From NCBI RefSeq assembly GCF_001676875.1, contig NZ_JYKA01000002.1:331174-395173 (forward strand): a stretch of DNA of 64,000 nucleotides, in the 5' to 3' direction. How positions within the stretch are numbered: the first letter of the stretch is position 1; each line of letters opens with the position of its first letter. The stretch is from Chromobacterium subtsugae (lineage in GTDB: Bacteria > Pseudomonadota > Gammaproteobacteria > Burkholderiales > Chromobacteriaceae). Shown here in pieces: positions 10,461 to 19,501 of this stretch. Both the position numbers and the translations under genes were made by a program. The notes below the pieces were generated by a model. That model saw only the letters and a program-made list of their open reading frames with translations. It made no database searches and was not told the DNA's origin.

Positions 10461-11156
10461 ATGCACGCAAAAACCATAGGCATCGCCGGCGTCACCGTGC
10501 CCGGCGCCGTAGACTGCCTGTCCAAGATGCACCGGCTGTGCGCCGGCCGCTTCGCCGCCCACCATCACCCGCGCTTCGCGCTGGACCAGCCGGATTTCGG
10601 CGTGGTGCACCAGGCGCAGGACGACGACCGCTGGGATAAGGTCGCCGACTCCATCGTCGGCTCGCTCGAACGCCTGGCCGGCGCCGGCGCCGCACTGGCG
10701 GTGATTCCCGCCAACACCGTGCACCTGGTGGTGGAAGACATCCGCGCGCGCTCGCCGATTCCGCTGATCAGCATGCTGGACGTGGTGGCCGACGCCTGCG
10801 CCGCCCGCGGCCTGAAGCGGGTGGCCATCCTCGGCACCCGCTGGACCATGGCCCGGCATCTGTACCAGGCGCCGCTGGCCGCGCGCGGCATCGAGGAAGT
10901 GATTCCCGACGAGGCGCAGCAGGCGGTGATCCAGCGCGCCATTTTCGAAGAGCTGGTGCCCAGCGGCCGCGCCAGCGAGGCCACGCTGGCCGCGCTGCTG
11001 CAGGTAGTGGCGGCGATGAAGGCGCAGGGCTGCGACGGCGTGGCTCTGGCCTGCACCGAGCTGCCGCTGGCGCTGAACGACGCCAATTGCGGCGTGCCGG
11101 CGATAGACACCACGCTGGCGCTGGCCGAGGCCGCGATCGCCCGGGCCTGCGCCTGA
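10461..11156 (+). CDS. Aspartate/glutamate racemase family protein, one catalytic Cys missing
   Basis: A 231-residue protein of the Asp/Glu/hydantoin racemase superfamily. PLP-independent racemases use two cysteines. Here the second is present (ACTELPL, Cys198) but the first, normally in a CNT motif, is alanine (VIPANTVH, Ala84). Members such as E. coli YgeA also deviate at the first position, so activity is possible but may be one-sided or absent. The ATG at 10461 (MHAKTIGIAG) was chosen because the first beta strand follows at once; an upstream ATG at 10422 adds 13 unsupported residues. It converges with the AraC gene, one base apart. Confidence 0.85.
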   Translation: MHAKTIGIAGVTVPGAVDCLSKMHRLCAGRFAAHHHPRFALDQPDFGVVHQAQDDDRWDKVADSIVGSLERLAGAGAALAVIPANTVHLVVEDIRARSPIPLISMLDVVADACAARGLKRVAILGTRWTMARHLYQAPLAARGIEEVIPDEAQQAVIQRAIFEELVPSGRASEATLAALLQVVAAMKAQGCDGVALACTELPLALNDANCGVPAIDTTLALAEAAIARACA

Positions 11157-11157
11157 G

Positions 11158-12069
11158 TCAGCCCGTCCGGCTGGCGCGGCGGTATTCGCCCGGCGGCACG
11201 CCGCAAACGCGCTTGAACGCGCGCTGGAAGGCGCCGTCGCTGTCGTAGCCGACCCGCTGCGCCACCTCGGCCAGCGGCAGCCGGCTTTGCCGCAGCAGGG
11301 TTTGCGCGCGGTAGACGCGCCAGCCGGTCAGGTAATTGAGCGGCGTGTCGCCGACCAGTTGGCGGAAATGGCGGGCGAAGGCCGAGCGCGACAGGCCGGC
11401 CAGCCCGGCCAGCTGCGCCACGGTCCACGGCGCGGCGATATCGCGGTGCAGCGCCTGCAGCGCCGGCGCCAGGTGGCGGTCGCCCAGCGCCGCCAGCCAG
11501 CCGCCGCCCTGGCCGCCCAGGCAGAAGATCCGCAGCGCCTGGATCAGCAACACATCCACCAGCTTTTGCACCGCCAGCCGCGCGCCCAGCGCCTGGCCGG
11601 CGTTCTCGCGCGCGATCAGCTGCAGCGTCGCCTGCAGCAGGCGGGCGTGCTCGTCGTCCAGATGCAGATGCAGCACCGGCGGCAACAGGTCCATCAGCGG
11701 CGCGCCGCCGGCGGCGTCGAACAGGAAGCGGCCGGAGACGATGGCGGTTTCCTCGCCGCCGCCGCCGAAACGGATCACCCCTTCGGTGCGGCCGGCGAAG
11801 ATCGTCTCGCACGGCACCGCCGGCCGTCCCGGCTGGTCCATCAGCGTGAAAGGGCTGCCGCCGCTGACGATGAAGCAGTCGCCGGCGGCCAGCGCCAGCG
11901 GCTCGGCCAGGCCGGCGCCGGACAGCCAGCAGCGGCCATGGCTGACGATGCCGAAACGGGCCGACGCGTGCGGGCTGAACGCGATCCCCCATGGCGCGCC
12001 CGCCTCCAGCTGCGCGTACAGCGCGCTCTCCACCTGCATCGCGGTGAAAATGTCTTCCAGCAAGTCCAT
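11158..12069 (-). CDS. AraC family transcriptional regulator with cupin-type N-terminus
   Basis: A 303-residue regulator. The N-terminal half (about 1-180) resembles the cupin-type sensor of RclR-like AraC proteins. The C-terminal half has two helix-turn-helix motifs: PWTVAQLAGLAGLSRSAFARHF and LAEVAQRVGYDSDGAFQRAFK followed by VCGVPPGEYR. The start at 12069 (MDLLEDIFTAM) has AGGAAA six bases upstream; an ATG at 12147 would add 26 poor residues. It is divergent from the oxidoreductase gene at 12183, its most probable target. The sensed signal is unknown; RclR itself senses reactive chlorine through cysteines, which I cannot confirm here. Confidence 0.88.
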   Translation of the reverse strand: MDLLEDIFTAMQVESALYAQLEAGAPWGIAFSPHASARFGIVSHGRCWLSGAGLAEPLALAAGDCFIVSGGSPFTLMDQPGRPAVPCETIFAGRTEGVIRFGGGGEETAIVSGRFLFDAAGGAPLMDLLPPVLHLHLDDEHARLLQATLQLIARENAGQALGARLAVQKLVDVLLIQALRIFCLGGQGGGWLAALGDRHLAPALQALHRDIAAPWTVAQLAGLAGLSRSAFARHFRQLVGDTPLNYLTGWRVYRAQTLLRQSRLPLAEVAQRVGYDSDGAFQRAFKRVCGVPPGEYRRASRTG

Positions 12070-12182
12070 GCGCTTTTCCTGAAGTCTGGACGAATGGTGA
12101 ATAGAACGGCGTTTCAAAGCATTCATCATATCAAGCCGGCGCGGCAAGATGGCGGCATTCCCACCGCATCAGGACTTTCCCC

Positions 12183-13193
12183 ATGCAAAGCTACCGTTTC
12201 TCCCGCTTCGGCCATCTCGACCACCTGCAACGCCGCGACGACGCCATGCCGCGCCCCGGCCGCGGCGAAGTCCTGCTGCGGGTGCGCGCCAGCGCGCTCA
12301 ACTACCGCGATCTGGCCCTGCTCAACGGCCGCTATCCGATGAGCCATCAAGACGGCCTGATCCCGCTGTCCGACGCCGCCGGCGAAGTCGTCGAGCTGGG
12401 CGAGGACTGCCGCCGCTTCGCGGTCGGCGACCGGGTTTGCAACACCTTTTTCCCGGAATGGTTCGGCGGCCCGTTTCCGCCGCCGCAGGCCGCGCGCCAG
12501 TACGGCAGCAACCTGGACGGCTGGCTGTGCCAGTACAAGGCGGTGAGCGAGGAGGCGCTGGTGCGCGCGCCGGATCACCTGGACTGGGCCGAGGCGGCGA
12601 CGCTACCCTGCGCCGCGCTCACCGCCTGGACCGCGCTGACCGGGCCGCAGCCGGTCAAGGCCGGCGACACGGTGCTGACCCAGGGCAGCGGCGGCGTGTC
12701 GCTGTTCGCGATCCAGCTGGCCAAGCTGCTGGGCGCCCGCGTGATCGCCACCACTTCCAGCGCCGACAAGGCGCAGCGGCTGCGGGAGCTTGGCGCCGAC
12801 GAGGTGATAGATTACCGCGCCAGCCCGGACTGGGGCGCGGCGGCGCGCGAGCTGAGCGGCGGCCGCGGCGTGGACCGGGTGGTGGAAGTCGGCGGCCAAG
12901 GCACGCTGGAGCAGTCGCTGCAGGCGACGGCCATCGGCGGCGAGATCGCGGTGATAGGCTTTCTGGACGAAGGCGCGGCCCCGCTCGACTTCATGCGCTT
13001 CTTCCTGAGCGGCGCCACCTTGCGCCGCATCGCCGTCGGCCACCGCGAAGGATTCGAAGCGATGTTGCGCGCGATAGAGCAGCATCGGCTGCGTCCGGCG
13101 CTGGACCGCGTGTTCGCCTTCGACGACGCCCGCGCGGCCTGGGAGCATTTCGCCAGCCGCCGCAACCTGGGCAAGGTGGTGATCGCGCACTGA
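12183..13193 (+). CDS. Zinc-independent MDR alcohol dehydrogenase/quinone oxidoreductase-like protein
   Basis: A 336-residue NAD(P)H-dependent oxidoreductase of the medium-chain dehydrogenase/reductase superfamily. It has the GroES-like N-terminal fold (ALNYRDLALLNGRYP, PLSDAAGEV) and a Rossmann domain (TQGSGGVSLFAIQLAKLLGARVIATT). The catalytic and structural zinc cysteines of classical alcohol dehydrogenases are not evident, so it belongs with the quinone-oxidoreductase-like members. Substrate unknown. Divergent from the AraC regulator with a 113-base intergenic region, suggesting induction by that regulator. Confidence 0.87.
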   Translation: MQSYRFSRFGHLDHLQRRDDAMPRPGRGEVLLRVRASALNYRDLALLNGRYPMSHQDGLIPLSDAAGEVVELGEDCRRFAVGDRVCNTFFPEWFGGPFPPPQAARQYGSNLDGWLCQYKAVSEEALVRAPDHLDWAEAATLPCAALTAWTALTGPQPVKAGDTVLTQGSGGVSLFAIQLAKLLGARVIATTSSADKAQRLRELGADEVIDYRASPDWGAAARELSGGRGVDRVVEVGGQGTLEQSLQATAIGGEIAVIGFLDEGAAPLDFMRFFLSGATLRRIAVGHREGFEAMLRAIEQHRLRPALDRVFAFDDARAAWEHFASRRNLGKVVIAH

Positions 13194-13244
13194 GCCGGCG
13201 CGGCGGAATTTGCAGCCGGCATTTGCTATCCGGGGGGCAAATAT

Positions 13245-13258
13245 GTTACTAAAGTAAC
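13245..13258. promoter_or_regulatory. 14-bp palindrome upstream of glpR
   Basis: GTTACTAAAGTAAC is a perfect inverted repeat 23 bases before the glpR start, in an AT-rich patch. Its position suits an operator, for example for autoregulation. It does not obviously match the E. coli GlpR half-site, so the binding protein is unknown. Confidence 0.4.
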
Positions 13259-13281
13259 GTGATTTTCGATTCCGAATAGTT

Positions 13282-14049
13282 ATGAGCCGCTCTCCACGTC
13301 ACGACAAGATCCTGCAACTGGTCCGCGAAAACGGCTTCATGCCGATCGAAGAGCTGGCCCGTCTGCTCGACGTCACGCCGCAAACCATCCGCCGCGACAT
13401 CAACCAGCTGTGCGAGGCCAACCTGCTGCGCCGCTACCACGGCGGCGCCGCGCTGGGCAACAGCGTGGAGAATGAGGACTACTTTGCGCGCAAGGGAAAA
13501 TTCCAGAGCGAAAAGGCCCATATCGCCGACATGATCGCACGCAGCATCCCCGACCACGCCTCGCTGTTCATGAGCATAGGCACCACCATCGAAGCGGTGG
13601 CGCAGGCGCTGACCGCGACGCACAAGGGGCTGCGCGTGATCACCAACAACATCCACGTCGCCTCGATCATGTCCACCAACCCGGACTTCACCGCGATGAT
13701 CACCTCCGGCACCGTGCGCGCGTCGGATGGCGGCATCACCGGCGTGGCGACGCTGGACTTCATCAACCAGTTCAAGGTCGACTACGCGATCATCGGCGTG
13801 TCCGGCATCGAATCCGATGGCTCGCTGCTGGACTTCGACTACCGCGAAGTGCGGGTGGCGCAGGCGATGATGAACAACGCCCGCCACCGCTACCTGGCCG
13901 CCGACCACAGCAAGTTCGGCCGCAACGCGCTGGTGCGCATGGGCCACATCAGCGAATTCCACACCGTGTTCACCGACGCGATGCCGCCGGAGCCGGTGAG
14001 CAAGCTGCTGGAGGAGCACAGCGTGCGGCTGGTGCTGTCCGAAGCCTGA
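13282..14049 (+). CDS. glpR: DeoR/GlpR family repressor
   Basis: A 255-residue DeoR-family repressor. It has an N-terminal winged helix-turn-helix (KILQLVRENGFMPIEELAR, then VTPQTIRRDINQL) and a sugar-phosphate isomerase-like effector domain (GTTIEAVAQAL, VITNNIHVA, DYAIIGVSGI, AADHSKFGRNALV). Overall the sequence fits GlpR, the glycerol-3-phosphate-responsive repressor of glycerol catabolism, rather than sugar-specific paralogues. No glpK, glpD or glpF is adjacent, so the assignment rests on sequence only. A strong terminator follows. Confidence 0.82.
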   Translation: MSRSPRHDKILQLVRENGFMPIEELARLLDVTPQTIRRDINQLCEANLLRRYHGGAALGNSVENEDYFARKGKFQSEKAHIADMIARSIPDHASLFMSIGTTIEAVAQALTATHKGLRVITNNIHVASIMSTNPDFTAMITSGTVRASDGGITGVATLDFINQFKVDYAIIGVSGIESDGSLLDFDYREVRVAQAMMNNARHRYLAADHSKFGRNALVRMGHISEFHTVFTDAMPPEPVSKLLEEHSVRLVLSEA

Positions 14050-14070
14050 TCGCGCGGCTGTCCCGATAAA

Positions 14071-14106
14071 AAACGCCGTCCGCTCCTCGTCGAGCGGACG
14101 GCGTTT
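14071..14106. terminator. Strong bidirectional terminator between glpR and the BPSS1780-type gene
   Basis: A 15-base-pair stem (14071-14085 with 14092-14106), six-base loop, A run on one side and TTT on the other. It lies between convergent genes and can serve both strands. Confidence 0.85.
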
Positions 14107-14127
14107 CGCTTGGCGCAAAGCGCCGCG

Positions 14128-14874
14128 CTATCGCGCCGCGTCCTCTTGGCCGAAAATGTCCTTCCAGCTGGTATAGGCGGTGACGTAGACCACCGGGAAC
14201 CACAGCAGCAGGCCCAGGCCCAGCGGCACCAAAGCCAGCAGGCCCAGCAAGGACAAGGCCAGGCCGGCCACCAGCAATGCCGCCCAGTTGCTCAGGCCGG
14301 CCGAGAAACTGCTGCGGATGGCCTGCCACGGCGCGACGCCGCCCAGCGCCACCAGCGCCGGCGCGAACCAGTAGCACAGGCTGACGATGAACATCACCAC
14401 CGTCATCAGGCCGACCAGCGCCAGCACCACCCCGAACAGCGCATCGCTATGCGCCTGCAGCTGCAGATGGCCGCCCAGCAGCCCGCTGGTCACGCCGCTG
14501 GCCGCGCCCACCGCCACCAAGGCCAACATCGCCGCCAGCATCAGCGCGAAGAACAGCGCGCCCACCTGCAGCAACGGGCCGGGCATCAGGCGGAAGCCGG
14601 CGAACAGGTCGGCCAGCTCCAGTTCCTCGCCGCGTTCCGACTTGCGCGCGGCCATCACGAAGCCGCCGGCGAACACCGGGCCGATGATGGCGCCGACGAG
14701 GCCGCCGATCATCGGCACCGCGTTGATGGCGAAATGGATCAGCAGGTAGACCAGGGTCAGCAGCACCCAGGTCAGCGGTTGTTCCCGCACGATGTGGAAC
14801 GCCTCCACGCACCAGCGCCAGCCGCGGCCGGCGCCCACCTTGCGGGGAAGTGGCGGGATGTCGAATGACTGCAT
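14128..14874 (-). CDS. BPSS1780 family integral membrane protein
   Basis: A 248-residue inner-membrane protein with about six hydrophobic segments. It matches the uncharacterised BPSS1780 family of betaproteobacteria: an N-terminal GRGWRWCVEAFHIVREQPLTW stretch, a VGAIIGPVFAGGFVMAARKSERGE block and a C-terminal PVVYVTAYTSWKDIF. Function is unknown; no catalytic motif is visible. It is divergent from tkt with a 244-base intergenic region and converges on glpR. Confidence 0.75.
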   Translation of the reverse strand: MQSFDIPPLPRKVGAGRGWRWCVEAFHIVREQPLTWVLLTLVYLLIHFAINAVPMIGGLVGAIIGPVFAGGFVMAARKSERGEELELADLFAGFRLMPGPLLQVGALFFALMLAAMLALVAVGAASGVTSGLLGGHLQLQAHSDALFGVVLALVGLMTVVMFIVSLCYWFAPALVALGGVAPWQAIRSSFSAGLSNWAALLVAGLALSLLGLLALVPLGLGLLLWFPVVYVTAYTSWKDIFGQEDAAR

Positions 14875-14989
14875 ACTCGGTCTCCATGGCGGCGCGCTCG
14901 GCGCCGTGTTTTGGGGAAAATACAGCTAGACCATGCCATCCGGCCATGGTTCTGCTTGATTCTACTCAATTTGCGCGCGCGGCGGCCGG

Positions 14990-15019
14990 TTGCCTGAAAG
15001 TGCCGAAATCGGCGATAAT
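14990..15019 (+). promoter_or_regulatory. Putative sigma70 promoter of tkt
   Basis: TTGCCT (14990-14995), 18-base spacer, GATAAT (15014-15019). It leaves a leader of about 95 bases before tkt, long enough for regulatory structure, although I recognise no known riboswitch in it. Confidence 0.5.
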
Positions 15020-15118
15020 CCGGCGGTTTTGCGGCGGTGGACCCCAGTCTCCAGCAGCATGGTGGCGCAGGGACGAGCCGTCGTACCGGTTTCCCAATAG
15101 TCTTGAGGTTTTACCGAA

Positions 15119-17107
15119 ATGGTTACCCGCACCGAGCTTGCCAACGCCATCCGCTTCCTCTCCATGGACGCCGTGGAAAAAGCCAAATCCGGCCACCCCG
15201 GCGCCCCGATGGGCATGGCGGACATCGCCGAAGTCCTGTGGCGCGATCACCTGAAGCACAACCCGGCCAACCCGTCCTGGGCCGACCGCGACCGCTTCGT
15301 ACTCTCCAACGGCCACGGCTCGATGCTGATCTACAGCCTGCTGCACCTGACCGGCTACGATCTCTCCATCGACGACCTCAAGAATTTCCGCCAGCTGCAC
15401 AGCAAGACCCCGGGCCACCCGGAATACGGCTACGCGCCGGGCGTGGAAACCACCACCGGCCCGCTGGGCCAGGGCATCACCAACGCCGTCGGCTTCGCGC
15501 TGGCGGAAAAAATGCTGGCCGCCCAGTTCAACCGCGACGGCCATCAAATCGTCGACCACCACACCTACGCCTTCCTCGGCGACGGCTGCCTGATGGAAGG
15601 CATCAGCCACGAGGCGTGCTCGCTGGCCGGCACCTGGGGCCTGAACAAGCTGATCGCCTTCTGGGACGACAACGGCATCTCCATCGACGGCCATGTCGAA
15701 GGCTGGTTCAGCGACGACACCCCGGCCCGCTTCGAAGCCTACGGCTGGCAAGTGATCCGCAACGTCAACGGCCATGATCCGGTGGAAGTGGCCACCGCCA
15801 TCGCCACCGCCAAGAAGAGCGCCGGCAAGCCGACGCTGATCTGCTGCAAAACCACCATCGGCTTCGGCGCGCCCACCAAGCAGGGCAGCCACGACTGCCA
15901 TGGCGCGCCGCTGGGCGCCGCCGAAATCGCCGCCGCGCGCGAAGGCCTGAAGTGGCCGCACGCGCCGTTCGAAATTCCGGCCGAGATCTACGCCGAATGG
16001 AACGCCCGCGACCAGGGCGCGGCCGCCGAAGCCCAATGGAACCAGCGCTTCGACGCCTACCGCGCCGCCCACCCGCAGCTGGCCGCCGAGTTCGAGCGCC
16101 GCATGGCGGGCGAGCTGCCGGCCGGCTGGCACGAGACGCTGAACGCCGCGCTGGCCAAGATCAGCGACGCCGCCCAGACCGTGGCCACCCGCAAGGCCAG
16201 CCAGATCGCGCTGGAAGCGCTGTCGCCGTCCCTGCCGGAATTCGTCGGCGGCTCCGCCGACCTGACCGGCTCCAACCTGACCAATTGGTCCGGCAGCAAG
16301 TGGATAGACGGCGAAGGCAACGGCAATTACATCAGCTACGGCGTGCGCGAGTTCGGCATGGCCGCCATCATCAACGGCATGACGCTGCACGGCGGCCTGC
16401 GCCCGTACGGCGGCACCTTCCTGATGTTCAGCGAATACGCCCGCAACGCGCTGCGCATGGCGTCGCTGATGAAGATCAATCCGATCTTCGTGTTCACCCA
16501 CGATTCGATCGGCCTGGGCGAAGACGGTCCCACCCACCAGCCGGTGGAGCAAGTGGCCACCCTGCGCTACATCCCCAACCACCACACCTGGCGTCCGTGC
16601 GACACCAGCGAAACCGCGGTGGCCTGGGCGCATGCGATCGAACAGAAAACCACGCCCAGCAGCCTGATCCTCAGCCGCCAGAACCTGCCCTTCGTCGCCC
16701 GCGACGAGCGCCAGCTGGCCGACATCCGCAAGGGCGGCTACGTGCTGCGCGACGCCGCAGGCGCCCGCGCCGTGCTGATCGCCACCGGCTCCGAAGTGGA
16801 GCTGGCGCTGAAGGCGCAGGAAGCGCTGGCGGCCGAAGGCGTCGCGGTGCGCGTGGTGTCGATGCCTTGCACCAACGTGTTCGACGCCCAGGACAAGGCC
16901 TGGCAGCACAGCGTGCTGCCGGCGGGCCTGCCGCGCGTGGCCATCGAAGCCGGCCACCCGGACTTCTGGCACAAATACGTCGGCCTGGACGGCGCGGTGG
17001 TCGGCATGGCCACCTTCGGCGAATCCGCGCCGGCCGGCCAGCTGTTCAAGGAATTCGGCTTCACCGTGGAAAACGTGGTCGCCAAGACCCGCTCCGTGAT
17101 ACGCTAA
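15119..17107 (+). CDS. tkt: Transketolase
   Basis: Thiamine-diphosphate enzyme of the pentose phosphate pathway that transfers two-carbon ketol units between sugar phosphates. The 662-residue protein has [14 protein letters not shown] near its N-terminus, the ThDP/Mg motif [13 protein letters not shown] (about 155-167) with ...NGISIDG, the pyrimidine-domain [14 protein letters not shown] (about 407-420) and the [15 protein letters not shown] loop. Length is normal. It opens a central-carbon cluster continuing with gap, pgk and fba, as in many betaproteobacteria. A terminator between tkt and gap suggests separate transcription units. Confidence 0.97.
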   Translation: MVTRTELANAIRFLSMDAVEKAKSGHPGAPMGMADIAEVLWRDHLKHNPANPSWADRDRFVLSNGHGSMLIYSLLHLTGYDLSIDDLKNFRQLHSKTPGHPEYGYAPGVETTTGPLGQGITNAVGFALAEKMLAAQFNRDGHQIVDHHTYAFLGDGCLMEGISHEACSLAGTWGLNKLIAFWDDNGISIDGHVEGWFSDDTPARFEAYGWQVIRNVNGHDPVEVATAIATAKKSAGKPTLICCKTTIGFGAPTKQGSHDCHGAPLGAAEIAAAREGLKWPHAPFEIPAEIYAEWNARDQGAAAEAQWNQRFDAYRAAHPQLAAEFERRMAGELPAGWHETLNAALAKISDAAQTVATRKASQIALEALSPSLPEFVGGSADLTGSNLTNWSGSKWIDGEGNGNYISYGVREFGMAAIINGMTLHGGLRPYGGTFLMFSEYARNALRMASLMKINPIFVFTHDSIGLGEDGPTHQPVEQVATLRYIPNHHTWRPCDTSETAVAWAHAIEQKTTPSSLILSRQNLPFVARDERQLADIRKGGYVLRDAAGARAVLIATGSEVELALKAQEALAAEGVAVRVVSMPCTNVFDAQDKAWQHSVLPAGLPRVAIEAGHPDFWHKYVGLDGAVVGMATFGESAPAGQLFKEFGFTVENVVAKTRSVIR

Positions 17108-17118
17108 GCCAGCAATCA

Positions 17119-17149
17119 GGCCATCGCGGCGACGCGATGGCCTTTTTTT
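17119..17149 (+). terminator. Rho-independent terminator after tkt
   Basis: Ten-base-pair stem (17119-17128 with 17133-17142), GCGA tetraloop, then seven T. Confidence 0.85.
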
Positions 17150-17203
17150 CGCCACACCATGTAGTCGCCGCACTACAAAAGTTTTACCGGGAGACCCTGT
17201 AGC

Positions 17204-18214
17204 ATGACCATCCGCCTCGCCATCAACGGTTACGGTCGCATTGGCCGCCAGGTTTTGCGCGCCATCTATGAAAACAAGTTGCACGACGATTTCACGGTAG
17301 TGGCGGTCAACGCCTCCGGCGACCTTGGCATCAACGCGCACCTGACCCAGTTCGACACCGTGCATGGCCGCTTTCCCGGCAGCGTGGAGCAGGATGAGCG
17401 CCACCTGATCCTCAACGGCGACAAGATTCCGTTCTTCAGCACCCGCAACCCGGCCGAGCTGCCGTGGAAGGAACTGGACGTGGACCTGGTGCTGGAGTGC
17501 ACCGGCGCCTTCACCAGCAAGGAAAAGTGCCAGGCCCACATCGACGCCGGCGCCAAGAAGGTGCTGATCTCGGCCCCGGGCGGCGACGATGTCGACGCCA
17601 CCATCGTCTACGGCGTCAACCACGACACGCTGAAGCCGGAAATGACCGTGGTGTCCAACGCCAGCTGCACCACCAACTGCCTGGCGCCGGTGGCCAAGGC
17701 GCTGAACGACGCGATCGGCATCAAGAAGGGCCTGATGACCACCATCCACGCCTTCACCAACGACCAGGTGCTGACCGACGTCAAGCACAAGGACCTGCGC
17801 CGCGCCCGCTCCGCCACCGACAACATGATCCCCACCAAGACCGGCGCCGCCAAGGCCGTCGGCCTGGTGCTGCCGGAACTGAAAGGCCGGCTGGACGGCT
17901 TCTCGGTGCGGGTGCCCACCATCAACGTTTCGCTGGTGGACCTCACCTTCACCGCCAGCCGCGACACCAGCAAGGACGAGGTCAACGACATCCTCAAGGC
18001 CGCGTCCGAAGGCGGCATGCAGGGCATCCTGGGCTACAACACGCTGCCGCTGGTTTCCGGCGACTTCAACCACACCGACGAAGCCTCCACCTTCGACTCC
18101 ACGCTGACCAAGGTCACCGGCGGCAATATGGTGAAGGTGCTGGCCTGGTACGACAACGAGTGGGGTTTCAGCTGCCAGATGCTGCGCACCGCGCGCGCGA
18201 TGTTCCGCTGCTGA
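17204..18214 (+). CDS. gap: Type I glyceraldehyde-3-phosphate dehydrogenase
   Basis: Glycolytic and gluconeogenic enzyme converting glyceraldehyde-3-phosphate, phosphate and NAD to 1,3-bisphosphoglycerate. The 336-residue protein has the Rossmann start [14 protein letters not shown], the active-site [12 protein letters not shown] with the catalytic cysteine (about 153-164), the phosphate-binding [13 protein letters not shown] and the C-terminal [15 protein letters not shown] lies about ten bases before the ATG. It sits between tkt and the zinc-ribbon protein, upstream of pgk. Confidence 0.97.
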   Translation: MTIRLAINGYGRIGRQVLRAIYENKLHDDFTVVAVNASGDLGINAHLTQFDTVHGRFPGSVEQDERHLILNGDKIPFFSTRNPAELPWKELDVDLVLECTGAFTSKEKCQAHIDAGAKKVLISAPGGDDVDATIVYGVNHDTLKPEMTVVSNASCTTNCLAPVAKALNDAIGIKKGLMTTIHAFTNDQVLTDVKHKDLRRARSATDNMIPTKTGAAKAVGLVLPELKGRLDGFSVRVPTINVSLVDLTFTASRDTSKDEVNDILKAASEGGMQGILGYNTLPLVSGDFNHTDEASTFDSTLTKVTGGNMVKVLAWYDNEWGFSCQMLRTARAMFRC

Positions 18215-18407
18215 GTCCGGAATCAGGCGCGCATGGCGACGGGGCGAGCGGCTGTTATGCCATTCGCCCTGTTGTTTTGTTACATAAAGCGCGCATGAAA
18301 TTTGATTGGTGTTAAAGTTGCGCCGTCGTTTCGGCATACACTTGCCAACAGGGCCCGCCATCCCGCGCCAGGCGGCCGGCCCCCCGGACACTGAGATGGA
18401 GAACGCG

Positions 18408-19493
18408 ATGCAGCAAGGGCAGGCCTTGTCCCGGCCGGAAAAAATGGTTCGCCTGGCCTCGTGGCTGGTGGCGCTGGTATTCGCCGCGCTGCTGGCCGGC
18501 CTCGGCGAACTGGTGATCCGCGACCTGTTCTACCTGCCGGCAGGCGGGCCGCCGCAACAGGAAGCTTTCCGACAGCGCATCGGGCTGGACCCGCTGAAAC
18601 GGCAGCAGGAACAGCTGCAGCGGCAAACCGAAGCGCAGCGCGCCGAACAAGAGAAGCTCGCCGCCACCCGCGGCCAGCTGGAGCGCAGCTACCAGACCCA
18701 GCGCCAGGGACTGGACAACTGGCTGGCCAGCCGCGCCGCCACCGCCGATGCCGGCCAGAGCGGCGAGGTGGTGCGACGCGCGCGCGCGCTGGACGCGCTG
18801 CAGGCGCAGATCCTGCAATGGCAGCAGAAAGAAGACCAGGCCAGCTCCGGCCTGCTGGCGCTGGCGCAACGGCAACAGACGCTGCAAGCCCAGGTCGACC
18901 GGTTGGAGCAACAAGCCGGCGAGCAATACCAGCAGGCCAGCGACCGCTTCGAGTTGAAAGTGTTCGCGCTGCGGCTGGTGGTGATCCTGCCGCTGCTGCT
19001 CTTGGGCGTGTGGCTGTTCCTGCGCTACCGCGCCCACCGCTACTGGTTCTTCGTCTACGGCTTCGGCCTGTTCGCCCTGTTCGCCTTCTTCGTCGAGCTG
19101 CTGCCCTATCTGCCCAGCTTCGGCGGCTATGTGCGCTTCCTGGTCGGCATCGCGCTCACCGTGTTCGCCGGCATGCGCATGATCCAGGCCTTCCAGCGCT
19201 ACGCCGAGAAAAAACGCGCGGAGCTGCAGCAAAGCCAGGGCCAGCGCGCCGGCCGCATCGCCTACGCCAAGGCGCTGCTGTCCTATCAGAAGCGCAGCTG
19301 CCCGTCGTGCGACCATCAATACAATATCGCCGGCGACGACGCCGACTACTGCATCCATTGCGGCCTGCAGCTGTTCCGCGTCTGCGCCTGCGGCGCGCGC
19401 AATTTCGCCTTTTTCCCGTTCTGCAAGAAATGCGGCGGCGCCGTGACCCGGCCCGCCGCCTTGCCCGATCATCCCGCATCCAAACCCGAGTGA
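18408..19493 (+). CDS. Membrane protein with coiled coil and C-terminal double zinc ribbon
   Basis: A roughly 361-residue protein I cannot assign to a named family. Order of parts: an N-terminal membrane helix (about 10-35); a long Gln/Arg/Glu-rich coiled coil (about 60-175); three closely spaced membrane helices (about 180-275); a basic Gln-rich linker; then a cytoplasmic C-terminus with four CxxC-like pairs (CPSC, CIHC, CACG, CKKC), a double zinc ribbon. ATG 18408 has TGGAGA at good spacing; ATG 18396 is an alternative. It lies 193 bases after gap and eight bases before pgk, so it is probably co-transcribed with pgk. Role in glycolysis is not evident. Confidence 0.72.
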   Translation: MQQGQALSRPEKMVRLASWLVALVFAALLAGLGELVIRDLFYLPAGGPPQQEAFRQRIGLDPLKRQQEQLQRQTEAQRAEQEKLAATRGQLERSYQTQRQGLDNWLASRAATADAGQSGEVVRRARALDALQAQILQWQQKEDQASSGLLALAQRQQTLQAQVDRLEQQAGEQYQQASDRFELKVFALRLVVILPLLLLGVWLFLRYRAHRYWFFVYGFGLFALFAFFVELLPYLPSFGGYVRFLVGIALTVFAGMRMIQAFQRYAEKKRAELQQSQGQRAGRIAYAKALLSYQKRSCPSCDHQYNIAGDDADYCIHCGLQLFRVCACGARNFAFFPFCKKCGGAVTRPAALPDHPASKPE

Positions 19494-19501
19494 GTGAAAC
19501 G

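Noticed and set aside
14966..18391. A 1141-codon open frame on the minus strand across tkt and gap
   Set aside because: It is antisense to two unmistakable enzyme genes; its translation is low-complexity Gly/Val/Ala/His/Gln-rich sequence produced by high-GC codon bias. No family resemblance.
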